A DNA stretch of 64,000 nt from Streptomyces colonosanans (GTDB taxonomy: Bacteria; Actinomycetota; Actinomycetes; Streptomycetales; Streptomycetaceae). Positions within the stretch are counted from its first letter, which is position 1. Each line of letters opens with the position of its first letter. Position numbers and translations under genes: made by a program. The stretch spans positions 39,289-103,288 of the forward strand of contig NZ_MLYP01000059.1 of assembly GCF_001866645.1 (NCBI RefSeq). The letters run 5' to 3'. Under the pieces are notes generated by a model. That model was not told the origin of the DNA. It was given only the letters and a program-made list of their open reading frames with translations, and searched no databases. Of this stretch, positions 8,825 to 17,470 are shown piece by piece.

Positions 8825-9844
8825 ATGTACGGAACGAGGGGTGCGGGGGCACGGGCCGCCATGGCCGCGCTGGGGGCCGCGCTGCTGCTGGCCGGGTGTT
8901 CCTCCTCCGGGGGCGGGGACGACCACAAGGACGACGCGGGCACCGGGGTCACTCAGCGGCCGAAGGGCTCCGATCCGTTCTGGGTCAACCCGGACGGGAA
9001 CGCGGCACGGCAGGCCGGCGCGTTGGAGAGGGCCGGGAAGAAGGCCGAGGCGGACCAGATCCGGAAGATCGCCCAGCAGCCGACGGGGGAGTGGATCGGA
9101 CCGGAGAACCCCGAGGCGGAGGCGCAGGGGTTCACCGAGGCCGCCGAGAAGGCGGACCGGACGGCGATCCTGGTCCTCTACAACATCCCCCACCGCGACT
9201 GCGGGCAGTTCTCGCAAGGCGGCGCGGCGGACGGCAACGCGTACCGGACGTGGATCGACGGCGTGGCCCGGGGCATCGGGGACCGGCATGCGACGGTGAT
9301 CCTGGAGCCGGACGGCGTACTGCACATGGTGGACGGGTGCACCCCGGACGAGTTCCACGAGGAGCGGTACGACCTGCTCAAGGGCGCGATCGCCAAGCTC
9401 GAGGCGCTGCCGAACGCCAAGGTGTACCTGGACGCGGGCAATCCGGGCTGGCAGCACCCCGACCAGATCTTCCAGCCGCTGCAGTGGGCCGGCATCGAGC
9501 AGGCGGACGGCTTCGCGGTGAACGTCTCCAACTTCTACTCGACCCAGGACTCGATCGCGTACGGCAAGCAGTTGTCGGCGAAGGTCGGCGGAAAGCACTT
9601 CGTGATCGACACCAGTCGCAACGGCAACGGCCCGTACACGGCCGGAAATCCGCAGCAGCGCTGGTGCAATCCGCCGGGCCGGGCCCTGGGTGAGGCCCCG
9701 ACGACGAACACGGCGGACCCGCTGGTGGATGCCTACCTGTGGGTCAAGCGCCCCGGAGAGTCGGACGGCACCTGCAAGGGGGGCCCGAAGGCGGGCGACT
9801 GGTGGGCGTCGTACGCGCTCGGTCTCGCGAAGGCGAAAGCGTAG
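8825..9844 (+). CDS. cslZ: Glycoside hydrolase family 6 lipoprotein (CslZ-type endoglucanase)
   Basis: Extracellular beta-1,4-glucanase of 339 residues, attached by a lipobox (LLLAGC, Cys about 24) after a short signal peptide. GH6 carboxylates are present: Asp in NIPHRDCGQ, the general acid in ILEPDGVL, and Asp in GESDGTC. DAGNPGWQHP and the WCNPPG segment also match the family. No cellulose-binding module is present. The gene is convergent with glxA-cslA. In Streptomyces an endoglucanase (CslZ, SCO2838 in S. coelicolor by recollection) belongs to this locus and probably trims the tip glucan. ATG 8825 follows a GGGGGAG-type ribosome binding site. Confidence 0.88.
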   Translation: MYGTRGAGARAAMAALGAALLLAGCSSSGGGDDHKDDAGTGVTQRPKGSDPFWVNPDGNAARQAGALERAGKKAEADQIRKIAQQPTGEWIGPENPEAEAQGFTEAAEKADRTAILVLYNIPHRDCGQFSQGGAADGNAYRTWIDGVARGIGDRHATVILEPDGVLHMVDGCTPDEFHEERYDLLKGAIAKLEALPNAKVYLDAGNPGWQHPDQIFQPLQWAGIEQADGFAVNVSNFYSTQDSIAYGKQLSAKVGGKHFVIDTSRNGNGPYTAGNPQQRWCNPPGRALGEAPTTNTADPLVDAYLWVKRPGESDGTCKGGPKAGDWWASYALGLAKAKA

Positions 9845-9861
9845 CCCTCCGCACAGGGCAA

Positions 9862-9890
9862 GGGGCGCCCTCCGCCGCGGAGGACGCCCC
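9862..9890. terminator. Bidirectional hairpin between cslZ and glxA
   Basis: A GC-rich inverted repeat (GGGGCG-CCTCC ... GGAGG-CGCCCC, loop GCCGC) lies in the 60-bp convergent spacer. It can fold on either strand. No strong U tract is visible, as is common in Streptomyces. Confidence 0.7.
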
Positions 9891-9904
9891 CAAGTGAGCG
9901 GGAT

Positions 9905-11839
9905 CTACGGCACCTTGACCCACTGTGCCTTGCTCGGCGTGCCCTGGTCGTCGTCGACGAACAGCATGTACCAGCCGGACTGGACGAGGTTGCGGTTCTT
10001 CGGCACGGTCACCGTGATCTTGTCCCCCTTCGTCGTGAAGTCCAGGGCGATCGAGCGCTGATCGACGTCCGTGACGTGCGTGGACGCGCTCGGGCGGATC
10101 AGCCGGACCTTCTTGATCACCGACGCGTGCCGCGAGGTGAACGTGCCCGACGCGCCGCGCGCGATGGTCTGCGGGCCGCCCGACAGGGAGGGCCGCGAGT
10201 CCCGGTACAGATACGGCGGCGTGTAGATCTCGAGCCGCTGCTCGAACGTGCCGGGCTTGGTGTTGGCCTTGTCGTCGTACAGCGAGTCGGAGCCGAAGAA
10301 CAGCACACGGCCGTCGGGCAGCAGGATCGAGCCGGAGTGGTAGTTGCGGCCCACCAGCGGATCGGCCACCCGTTCGAATTTCTTGGTGTCCGAGTGGTAG
10401 AGCCGCGCCTGGTGGATGTTGGAGTCGCTGCGGCCGCGGTACTCCTCGGAGCCGCCGGAGACCAGCACCGTGTCGTCGGGAAGGACCGATGCCTGCGGGT
10501 AGCGGGTGCCCTTCTCCAGGGTCGGGCCGTCCGTGAAGCGCGGGTTCGGCGCCTTGAGGTCGATCAGCCGCGTCTTGTTGGTGGACAGCTCGGACTCGCC
10601 GACCCCGCCGCCGCCGATCACCAGGAACTTCTCGTCCTGCGCGGGCGGCAGCAGCACCGTGCCGGAGGTCTCCAGCATGTCGGGGTCGCTGAGTCCGGGC
10701 AGCTTGGTGAACTTGTTGCTGTCCACGTCCCAGACGCCGGGGTCGCGGCCCACGTTGTCCGGACCGTAGCCCGCGTTCGAACCCGAGTAGAAGATCTTGC
10801 CGTTCTGCATAAGGAACAGCGCCGGGTACGTCGGGAACTGGCGGATCTTCGGGGTGTACGTCCACTTCCTGGTCTTCGGGTCGAAGATCTCGTTCTTGCC
10901 CGGGACCAGCTGCCCGATGTCGTCGAGCCCGGAGACGCTGAGGATCTTGCCGTCGCTCAGGGTGGTGAGCGTCGGGTACCAGCGGGCCTCGTGCATCGGG
11001 TCGACCTTGATGTACTTCTCGGCGACCGGGTCGAACTCGAAGGAGTCCCGGATGCCCTGGAAGTCCTTCTTGTCGAGGCCGAGCTTGTTGGCGATCCCGT
11101 ACGTGTTGTGTGCGTCGGTACCCGTGAGGCCCTGCACCCGGTAGTTGTCCTCGGTGCCGGTCTCGTACTTCTGGCCACTCCCTTGCGCCTCGACATAGAT
11201 ACGGCCGACACCGGGGTCGTTGCGCAGCCACTTGCCGGTGGCTGCGAAGACCTTCTTCGCCCGCGGCACCAGGACGGGGTCCTTGGAGACGAAGGTCTTG
11301 CCGTTCGCCTTGCCGGTGAACTTCGTCCCCGCGGGCAGGGTGATCGGCTTGTCCGGGTTCTCGTTGTGGACGATCATCAGGCCGCCGGCCCTGGTGACGT
11401 CACCCTGCAGCTTCTCGTACCGCTTGGTACCGCCGGCGATCAGCAGGTTGCCGTTGGCGAGTTGGGTGTGGCCGGTGCAGAACAGGTCGCTGGGCGTGGG
11501 GATCTTCCTGATCGTGCCCTTGACCGGGTCCCAGATCCGGGTGTCGAACTTCTTGTCGTTGAAGTTGTCCTGGTTGTTGCCCGAGCCCGCGACCAGCAGC
11601 ACCTTGCCGGTGTGCAGGAGCGCCGCATGGATCGTGTCCTGCCGGTACTCCTTGGGGAAATCGAGGATCTGCCAGTGCCCGTTCTCGGCTTTGTACTCAG
11701 GCTTGTTGATCGTGTACTGGTGGTATCGCTCGGTCCCGAAGCGGTACAGCCACGGCCCGTTCATTCCGGCCAGTACGAGGACCACCGCCGTGCCCAACGC
11801 CAAGCGGCGGGCACGACGGCGGCCGGCCTGGTCATTCAT
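9905..11839 (-). CDS. glxA: GlxA copper radical oxidase
   Basis: Mononuclear copper radical oxidase of 644 residues, the galactose/glyoxal oxidase type that works with CslA on the tip glucan. An N-terminal signal anchor (about 12-30) keeps it at the outer membrane face. A seven-bladed kelch propeller follows, then a C-terminal Ig-like DUF1929 domain. Active-site landmarks are Cys121 in FCTGH (the Tyr-Cys cofactor cysteine), the stacking Trp about 286 in HEARWYP, Tyr499-His500 in GRNYHSG and His587 in STHVTDVDQR. Its ATG overlaps the cslA stop by 4 nt. Loss of this gene abolishes glycan deposition and delays development in S. lividans (literature knowledge). Confidence 0.95.
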   Translation of the reverse strand: MNDQAGRRRARRLALGTAVVLVLAGMNGPWLYRFGTERYHQYTINKPEYKAENGHWQILDFPKEYRQDTIHAALLHTGKVLLVAGSGNNQDNFNDKKFDTRIWDPVKGTIRKIPTPSDLFCTGHTQLANGNLLIAGGTKRYEKLQGDVTRAGGLMIVHNENPDKPITLPAGTKFTGKANGKTFVSKDPVLVPRAKKVFAATGKWLRNDPGVGRIYVEAQGSGQKYETGTEDNYRVQGLTGTDAHNTYGIANKLGLDKKDFQGIRDSFEFDPVAEKYIKVDPMHEARWYPTLTTLSDGKILSVSGLDDIGQLVPGKNEIFDPKTRKWTYTPKIRQFPTYPALFLMQNGKIFYSGSNAGYGPDNVGRDPGVWDVDSNKFTKLPGLSDPDMLETSGTVLLPPAQDEKFLVIGGGGVGESELSTNKTRLIDLKAPNPRFTDGPTLEKGTRYPQASVLPDDTVLVSGGSEEYRGRSDSNIHQARLYHSDTKKFERVADPLVGRNYHSGSILLPDGRVLFFGSDSLYDDKANTKPGTFEQRLEIYTPPYLYRDSRPSLSGGPQTIARGASGTFTSRHASVIKKVRLIRPSASTHVTDVDQRSIALDFTTKGDKITVTVPKNRNLVQSGWYMLFVDDDQGTPSKAQWVKVP

Positions 11840-13773
11840 TTCTTGTGTCCCCCAAGGACGATCTGCATGGTCTGGTCGTTGCCCTCACGCCCGGCCCAGG
11901 TGGGCTGCCGGCCCGGAGTGTGCGCACCCACGGTCTGCTGCGGCGGCAGCGCCGGGTCCTGCGGCTCGTTCGCGGAGGCCGGGGACTTCTTCTCCCGCCG
12001 CAGCGCCCAGCGCCACACGATGATGGGCGAGGCCGTGATCAGCAGGGCGAACGAGGCCCAGGTGATCATCGCGGGATGGGAGTGGCCGAGGAGGAAGCCG
12101 GCGGCGATCGAGCCGCCGAAGACCAGGATGAAGAACAGGTGGATCCGGAAGGTCCCCAGCAGGGTGTCGGGGCTCGTCGAATCGCCCTTGGGAGTCACCA
12201 CGAACTTGCTCTTGCGGCGCAGCACGGCATCCATCAGCGAGCGGGCGTAGACCGGAGCGGACAGCGCCGACATCACCATGCCCGCCACACCGCCGGAGCC
12301 CTCCGGCTCGTGTGGGGAGACGTTGTGCCGGCGGTTCCAGATGTACAGGCCGATCTGCAGCGCCGACGCGTTGCCGTAGAGCATCAGCCAGACCGTCGGG
12401 TCGATGTTGACGCCCGAGGCGCCCAGGCCCAGGAACAGTGCGCAGCTCAGCGCGGCCAGGATCCAGTTGAGGGCGGACATCGGGTAGAAGATGATCATCA
12501 TGGTGTAGTTGAAGAGCTTGCCCGGCGGCAGTGAGAAGAAGCCCTTCCAGTACTGCTTGAGGATCGTCTCGTAGGTGCCCCGCGACCAGCGCAGCTGCTG
12601 GGTGAAGAAGTCCGTCCAGGCGCCGGGGCCCTCGCCGACGGCGAGCACGTCCGGGGTGTAGACCGACTTCCACTTCCTCCCGGTGACCGGGTTCTTGTGG
12701 CGGTGGATCTCGAAGCCGGTCGCCATGTCCTCGGTGATCGAGTCGTACAGACCGCCGATCTGCTTGAGCGCCGTGATCCGTACGGCGTTGGAGGTGCCGA
12801 CGAACATCGGGGCGCCGTAGCGGTTCCCGGCCCGCTGGATCAGCGCATGGAAGAGGAACTGCTGCGACTCGGCGGCCTTGGTGACGAAGCTGTCGTAGTT
12901 GCCGTAGACCTGCGGGCCGATGACGAAGCCGACGTCCGGGTCGCGGAAGAAGCCCAGCATCCGCTCCAGGTAGTTGGGCAGCGGCACATGGTCGGTGTCG
13001 ACGGAGGCGAAGTAGTCGTACGCGTCGCCGTGCGCCTCCAGCCAGGCGTTGTAGTTGCCGTGCTTCGTCCTGGCGCGGTGCGGGCCCTTCGGCTGGTTCC
13101 ACCTCGCGACGCCCTTGCGGGTGAAGTGGTGCACGCCCAGGCGCTCGCAGACCGCCTTGACCTCAGGGTCGTCACCCTCGTCGAGGAGCCAGACGTGCAG
13201 AAGGCCCCGGTGCCGCAGCCGGACGGCGGCCTCCAGGGTCTTCGTCACCATCGACAGCGGTTCCTTGCCCGGGACATAGGTGGTGATGAAGGCGACTCTC
13301 GTGCCGGTCTCGGGCACCACCGGGATCGGGTCGCGCGCGACCAGCGTCGCGTGCGCGTTCGACAGCACGTTCATGCAGCGGAAGAACTCGATCAGACCGA
13401 TCGAGACGAGCATCACGATGTCGAGGGTCGGCAGGAAGTCGTAGGCGGGGTAGGTGCGTTCGGTCCAGTGCTCGGGCTGGAGCAGCCAGGCGAACAGGGC
13501 CAGTGACAGCAGCGGCGCCGCACCCAGCATGAGGGCGGCGCGGATGCGGTGCGGTTCCTGGGAGAGCAGTGAGCGGTAGCGGACCTTGTACGGCTTGGCC
13601 GGGTCCGGTTCGGTGAGCGGTCCGGCGAGCCGGCTGTAGTGCTCGTAGTCGTATCTCGGCAGCGTCTTCCGGATCCGGTGGAAGCTGCCGGTGTGGCCGG
13701 TCCGGTGCGATGACCTCCTGAGCTGGGTTGTCTCTGACGGGTCTAAGTTCGGTCGGGCGCCCGTCGGCGTCAT
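11836..13773 (-). CDS. cslA: CslA cellulose-synthase-like glycosyltransferase (GT2)
   Basis: Membrane processive glycosyltransferase of 645 residues that polymerises the beta-glucan at hyphal tips from a nucleotide sugar. Order: two N-terminal membrane helices (about 78-98 and 115-135), a cytosolic GT2 domain, then four or more helices. The D,D,D,QxxRW set is complete: WLLDEGDDP, DTDH (Asp259, Asp261), TED (347-349) and QQLRW (392-396). ATG 13773 is preferred over an in-frame start seven codons earlier because a GGGGGAAG ribosome binding site precedes it. It is first gene of the cslA-glxA operon. Confidence 0.95.
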   Translation of the reverse strand: MTPTGARPNLDPSETTQLRRSSHRTGHTGSFHRIRKTLPRYDYEHYSRLAGPLTEPDPAKPYKVRYRSLLSQEPHRIRAALMLGAAPLLSLALFAWLLQPEHWTERTYPAYDFLPTLDIVMLVSIGLIEFFRCMNVLSNAHATLVARDPIPVVPETGTRVAFITTYVPGKEPLSMVTKTLEAAVRLRHRGLLHVWLLDEGDDPEVKAVCERLGVHHFTRKGVARWNQPKGPHRARTKHGNYNAWLEAHGDAYDYFASVDTDHVPLPNYLERMLGFFRDPDVGFVIGPQVYGNYDSFVTKAAESQQFLFHALIQRAGNRYGAPMFVGTSNAVRITALKQIGGLYDSITEDMATGFEIHRHKNPVTGRKWKSVYTPDVLAVGEGPGAWTDFFTQQLRWSRGTYETILKQYWKGFFSLPPGKLFNYTMMIIFYPMSALNWILAALSCALFLGLGASGVNIDPTVWLMLYGNASALQIGLYIWNRRHNVSPHEPEGSGGVAGMVMSALSAPVYARSLMDAVLRRKSKFVVTPKGDSTSPDTLLGTFRIHLFFILVFGGSIAAGFLLGHSHPAMITWASFALLITASPIIVWRWALRREKKSPASANEPQDPALPPQQTVGAHTPGRQPTWAGREGNDQTMQIVLGGHKK

Positions 13774-14318
13774 GAGTCTTCCCCCCGCGCGCACAACGGC
13801 GCGTGTTCGTTGGTCCTTTCGTCCGCTCAGGCCCTGCCTCGGCCGTGACGGACGGGTCAGTGGCTGGTCGGCGCCACCGAGTCTCCACTCCCTGTCGATA
13901 CGGCAAGCCGACCTCCCGGTTGCATCGATGCCCCCTCGACATCCGTCAGGCGGGGCCCCATCCCCGCGCCACGCAACCGGTTCGAGCCCCCGACTGCCCT
14001 GCAGCGGCAGTCCTTTGGAGCCCAGGGTTCTACGGCGTCCGGCATGATCGCAAGACGGGAAACGCGGTGTTTACCGGTCATACCTGGTTATTGGAACACT
14101 TTTTTGAGTCATCTGGTGCACTTGAGGTCATCCACGCGTGGAGGGAAAGGTGCACCCGGCCACGGCGGGCCGTGTGGCGTCCGGGGGTGGCCGGCGGTCG
14201 ATCGTGGGCGTCCTGATCCGCTCCTGCGGGTCGCGCGGGCCATGGCCGGCGGGTGGCCGGCCGGGTGTGGCGGGACGCAAGAAAGACCCCTCGCTTTCGC
14301 GAGAGGCCTCTCCGGTCG
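13774..14318. other. cslA upstream region, no gene
   Basis: 545 bp with no convincing coding region. An AT-richer patch around 14052-14130 stands out from the local composition and could hold the cslA promoter, but I cannot assign -35/-10 boxes confidently. A small 7-bp hairpin lies at 13992-14012. Confidence 0.5.
14278..14310 (-). terminator. Terminator of tRNA-Lys copy 1
   Basis: On the minus strand, immediately after the tRNA, CCTCTCGC-GAAA-GCGAGGGG forms an 8-bp stem with a tetraloop (14287-14306). It is followed by the T-rich run TCTTTCTT, a textbook intrinsic terminator. Confidence 0.88.
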
Positions 14319-14392
14319 TGCGCCGCCAGGGACTCGAACCCCGGACCCGCTGATTAAGAGTCAGCTGCTCTAACCAACTGAGCTAGCGGCGC
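14319..14392 (-). tRNA. tRNA-Lys (CUU), copy 1
   Basis: The 74-nt minus-strand sequence folds as a cloverleaf. The acceptor stem is GCGCCGC/GCGGCGC with discriminator A, the D-arm GCTC...GAGC, the anticodon stem GCTGA/TCAGC with loop CTCTTAA (anticodon CTT), and the T-arm CGGGG-TTCGAGT-CCCTG. CCA is not encoded. The gene is identical to two other copies in this window. Confidence 0.97.
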
Positions 14393-14859
14393 CTGCTGAC
14401 CTGGACAACTCTACCCGATGCGGAGGAGTGCTCTCGACCGGGAGATCGGGTGGCGGCATCCGTCCGAGGCGGCCGTACTCCGGGCAGACGGAGCCGGTGC
14501 GTCGTTCGGGTCGCCGGCATGCGCCCCGGTAGCCGGTTGTGAAACTGACGAATTTGCAGAAATCTGGACAATTCCGACCCGGTATGGGTCGGGAGTGTGA
14601 GGGGCGTCGCTTGGAGGCACCGGTGTTCGAGGAAGTCGGTTCCCCGAGAGGCCGTGACGATCCGGGGCGGGTTCTCGCCCGGCGCCGCGTCGTCTCCTGC
14701 TCCTCCGCCTCCCGGCCGGCCGGCCGCCCGGTGGCCCGCGGCGCCCTCGCGCTGGCCGCCGCCGCGGGCGCCGTGCTCGGTGCGGGTCAGGCACCGTCCT
14801 GTACCGACACCGGGGGACCGTGGGCTTCACCTGATCATCGCGAAACCACACAGAAAACG
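14393..14859. other. Spacer between tRNA-Lys copies 1 and 2, possible gene remnant
   Basis: No intact gene. An AT-richer stretch (about 14537-14600) is unlike its surroundings and may be a promoter. On the plus strand, bases 14720-14800 can encode an Ala-rich, signal-peptide-like stretch (GALALAAAAGAVLGAG) without a credible start or continuation, so it may be a decayed 5' end of a secreted-protein gene. Confidence 0.4.
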
Positions 14860-14908
14860 ACGATGGCGATTCGTGTTCACGGTTACCGCGAACACGAATC
14901 GCCATCGT
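14860..14908 (-). terminator. Terminator of tRNA-Lys copy 2 (perfect 19-bp stem)
   Basis: Arms 14860-14878 and 14890-14908 are perfectly complementary over 19 bp with an 11-nt loop. On the minus strand the stem starts five bases after the tRNA and is followed by CGTTTTC, giving a strong terminator. A degenerate relative follows tRNA-Lys copy 3. Confidence 0.85.
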
Positions 14909-14913
14909 CACTG

Positions 14914-14987
14914 TGCGCCGCCAGGGACTCGAACCCCGGACCCGCTGATTAAGAGTCAGCTGCTCTAACCAACTGAGCTAGCGGCGC
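14914..14987 (-). tRNA. tRNA-Lys (CUU), copy 2
   Basis: Same 74-nt cloverleaf as copy 1, anticodon CTT, no encoded CCA. It lies 521 bp upstream of copy 1 on the same strand, with its own terminator between them. Confidence 0.97.
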
Positions 14988-15032
14988 AGACTCTGTCGCT
15001 TTCGGCTCTCGCGTCCGGCGACAAAAGAAATA

Positions 15033-15250
15033 CTACCTGGTCCGCAGGGCTGCTGGTGACCACCCTCGGATCGCCGGGGGGAGCAGCACGGGGCCGCCCC
15101 CCTTGTTCGGCCGTTCCGCCGCCCGGCGCGGCCGGTACGCGTGCTCCACCGGCAGGGACAGCGCCGGACAGTCGACCGAGGAGCCCGCGGTGATCGGGAC
15201 GGCCGCGCAGCCCGTGCCGATCGCGTACTCCTGGAGGCCGGCCGAGCACC
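15033..15250 (-). pseudogene. Possible coding remnant downstream of ehuA
   Basis: One minus-strand frame of about 70 codons has strongly GC-biased third positions (for example QEYAIGTGCAAVPITAGSSV) and ends at TAG 15033-15035. It has no start codon of its own apart from an internal GTG. Reading back, the frame enters the end of ehuA out of frame. I see a possible 3' remnant of a lost gene; the family is not recognised and it could be chance. Confidence 0.3.
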
Positions 15251-15301
15251 GGGACCGCGGGCGGCCGGGCGTCGAGACCTGAGAGCAGGGCCTTCCCGTG
15301 G

Positions 15302-16099
15302 TTACAGCACCGCGCTGAGGAACTCCCGGGTGCGGGTGTGCTCAGGGGTGCTGAAGATCTTCTCCGGGGACCCCGCTTCGATGACGCGGCCGGAGTCGAA
15401 CATCAGGACCTCGTCCGAGATGTCCCGGGCGAAGTTCATCTCGTGGGTGACACAGAGCATCGTGATGTCCGTGGTGCGGGCGATGTCACGGAGGACGTCG
15501 AGGACCCCGGCGACCAGTTCCGGGTCGAGCGCGGACGTCACCTCGTCGAGCAGCAGTACCTGCGGGCGCATGGCCAGGGCCCGGGCTATCGCGACGCGCT
15601 GCTGCTGGCCGCCCGAGAGCTGGCCGGGGTATTTGTCCAGGTGGTCGCTGAGCCCGACCAGGTCGAGCAGCTCGCGCGCCCGCTGCTCGGCCTCGTCCTT
15701 CGACAGGCCGAGCACGGTGACCGGCGCCTCGGTGATGTTCCGCAGCACCTTCATGTTCGGGAACAGGTTGAACTGCTGGAAGACCATCCCGATGTTCTTG
15801 CGGATCTCCCGGATCTGCTTCTCCCCGGCCGGGAAGAGCTGCTGTCCGGCGACCGTGATCGTGCCCTCGTCGGGCTCGGCCAGAGTCATCAGCAGCCGCA
15901 GGATCGTGGTCTTCCCGGAGCCCGAGGGGCCGATCAACGTGACGTGCTTGCCCGCGTCGACCGAGAAGTCGAGCCGGTCGAGGACCGTGTGGTCGCCGAA
16001 GCGCTTGGTGACCCGGTCGAAGCGGATCAGTTCGCCGGCGGTCGCCGCGGGGCCGGCCTGGGCGTCGGGTTCCTTCACCAGGGGGGTGTCAGCGGACAA
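15302..16099 (-). CDS. ehuA: Polar amino acid / ectoine ABC transporter ATPase (EhuA-like)
   Basis: Cytosolic ATPase of 265 residues. Walker A is GPSGSGKTT, the signature LSGGQQQRVAIARALA, Walker B VLLLDEVTSALD, followed by the switch His in CVTHEMNFA. Strongest resemblance is to HisP/GlnQ-type and EhuA ATPases. The TTG start overlaps ehuD by 11 nt; no other in-frame ATG or GTG precedes the fold. It is the last gene of ehuBCDA. Substrate could equally be another polar amino acid, since ehu names in Streptomyces rest on homology only. Confidence 0.85.
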   Translation of the reverse strand: MSADTPLVKEPDAQAGPAATAGELIRFDRVTKRFGDHTVLDRLDFSVDAGKHVTLIGPSGSGKTTILRLLMTLAEPDEGTITVAGQQLFPAGEKQIREIRKNIGMVFQQFNLFPNMKVLRNITEAPVTVLGLSKDEAEQRARELLDLVGLSDHLDKYPGQLSGGQQQRVAIARALAMRPQVLLLDEVTSALDPELVAGVLDVLRDIARTTDITMLCVTHEMNFARDISDEVLMFDSGRVIEAGSPEKIFSTPEHTRTREFLSAVL

Positions 16100-16775
16100 G
16101 GCGTCGCTCCAGGGCTCGCAGGAGGAGGGAGGCGGGATAGGAGATCAGGACGAAGGCCACACCGATGACGGTGAGCGGCTCGGTGAACTGGAAGTGCTGC
16201 TGCGAGAAGAGCCGTGCCTCGCCGAGCATGTCGAGCACGGTGATCGCCATCAGCACCGGCGTGTCCTTGAGTATCGCGATCACGTAGTTGCCGAGCGCCG
16301 GTACGACCCGGCGGATCGCCTGCGGCAGGATCACCGCCGTCCAGGTGCGTGTCGGAGGCAGGCTCAGTGCGGTGGCCGCCTCCCACTGTCCGGTGGGCAC
16401 GGCCTCGATGCCGGCGCGGTAGACCTGCATCGTGTACGTCGAGTAGTGCAGGCCGATCGCGACGACACCCGTGGTCAGCGCGGAGAAGGTGAGCCCCCAC
16501 TCGGGCAGCACGTAGAAGAGGAAGAACAGCTGCACCAGCAGCGGGGTGTCACGGATGAACTCCGTCACAATCCCCACCGGCCAGCGCACCAGGGGGTACC
16601 ACCCGCGCGAGTTTGTTCGAGCGTGGGGGAGGCCGGGCGTCTGCATCAGCAGCGCCCACACCAGCCCGAGCGCGAACGAGATCAGCGAGCCGAGGGCCAG
16701 CGCCTGGAGGGTGACGAGCAGGCCGTCCCAGAAGTGCGGCATGAAGTCGCGGACGGCACCCCAGTCCCAGGTCAC
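16089..16775 (-). CDS. ehuD: ABC transporter permease (EhuD-like) with an in-frame repeat insertion
   Basis: Polar amino acid permease of 228 residues with about five membrane segments and the cytoplasmic EAA-type loop GQWEAATALSLPPTRTWTAV that contacts the ATPase. GTG start overlaps the ehuC stop (GTGA). Oddity: between the first hydrophobic region (LGLVWALLMQT) and RWPVGIVTEFIRDTPLL there are about 15 extra residues (PGLPHARTNSRGWYPLV) encoded by a short palindromic repeat. From memory, homologues go almost directly from one to the other. The frame is kept, so a functional product is plausible. Confidence 0.85.
   Translation of the reverse strand: MTWDWGAVRDFMPHFWDGLLVTLQALALGSLISFALGLVWALLMQTPGLPHARTNSRGWYPLVRWPVGIVTEFIRDTPLLVQLFFLFYVLPEWGLTFSALTTGVVAIGLHYSTYTMQVYRAGIEAVPTGQWEAATALSLPPTRTWTAVILPQAIRRVVPALGNYVIAILKDTPVLMAITVLDMLGEARLFSQQHFQFTEPLTVIGVAFVLISYPASLLLRALERRLVR
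16592..16632. repeat. Short palindromic repeat inserted in ehuD
   Basis: A 41-bp element with ends GGGGGTACCACCC and GTGGGGGAGG around an inner CGCGCGAG...TTCGAGCG near-palindrome. It resembles the small GGGGG(A)...CCCCC repeats scattered through Streptomyces genomes (pattern recollection). A related unit sits at 63649-63678. Here it has landed inside a coding region without breaking the frame. Confidence 0.6.
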
Positions 16776-17470
16776 GAGAGACCACCTCCGACGGGTTCGG
16801 GGACGAGGACATGGGGCCGAGGTGTCTTTCCGGCCCGGGCCTTGAGCCGGTGTTCGAGCAGCCGCATCATCCGGGTGAGCAGGAAGGCGATCACGAAGTA
16901 GATGAGCAGGATGTACGCGTAGATCTCCGCGCTCTCCTGGAGCGCGAGCCGCACCAGATTGCCGCTGAACGCCAGGTCGCCCATGCCCATGACGGAGACC
17001 AGCGCGGTGCCCTTGAGCAGTTCCACCAGCAGGTTGCAGAACGACGGGATCATCTCTGGCACCGCCTGCGGCAGCAGGATCTTGCGCATCCGCTGCCAGG
17101 GCGTGAAGCCCAGCGCGATCCCGCCCTCACACTGCGCAGGGTCGACGGAGTTCAGGGCGCCTCGCACGATCTCGGCCCCGTACGCCCCGTACGTCAGCCC
17201 CAGTGCGAGCGTGCCCGCCCACATCGGCACCAGCTGCCAGCCGAAGGCGAGAGGCAGGACGAAGAACACCCAGAAGATCATGATCAGGGTGGAGGTGCCG
17301 CGGAACACCTCGGTGTAGACACCGGCGGCGAAGCGGACGATCCACAGCCGGTGGGTGCGCGCCATGCCCACGATGAAGGAGACGGCCGTGGCGAGCAGCG
17401 CGCCGAGCACGAGGAGCTGGAGGGTGGTCCAGACGCCTGAGAGTACGAGGTGCCAGAGTCCCGAGGTCAT
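16772..17470 (-). CDS. ehuC: ABC transporter permease (EhuC-like)
   Basis: Polar amino acid permease of 232 residues with five predicted membrane helices and the conserved loop CEGGIALGFTPWQRMRKILL. TEVFRGTSTLIMIFWVFF is typical of the GltK/HisM family. ATG 17470 overlaps the ehuB stop by 4 nt (ATGA), which fixes the start over one three codons upstream. It should pair with EhuD as the channel heterodimer. Confidence 0.88.
   Translation of the reverse strand: MTSGLWHLVLSGVWTTLQLLVLGALLATAVSFIVGMARTHRLWIVRFAAGVYTEVFRGTSTLIMIFWVFFVLPLAFGWQLVPMWAGTLALGLTYGAYGAEIVRGALNSVDPAQCEGGIALGFTPWQRMRKILLPQAVPEMIPSFCNLLVELLKGTALVSVMGMGDLAFSGNLVRLALQESAEIYAYILLIYFVIAFLLTRMMRLLEHRLKARAGKTPRPHVLVPEPVGGGLS

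Noticed and set aside
10076..12250. 724-codon open frame on the plus strand
   Set aside because: It lies antisense to glxA and cslA, whose minus-strand reading has clear motifs; the plus frame is a GC-bias artefact with low-complexity Arg/Val/Leu composition.
13980..14020. tRNA-like T-arm (GGTTCGAGCCCC) near 13980
   Set aside because: No acceptor, D or anticodon arm can be formed around it.
14044..14373. Short ORFs ending in PGTRTPDPLIKSQLL or QGLEPRTR
   Set aside because: These are translations of antisense tRNA-Lys sequence and recur at all three tRNA copies.
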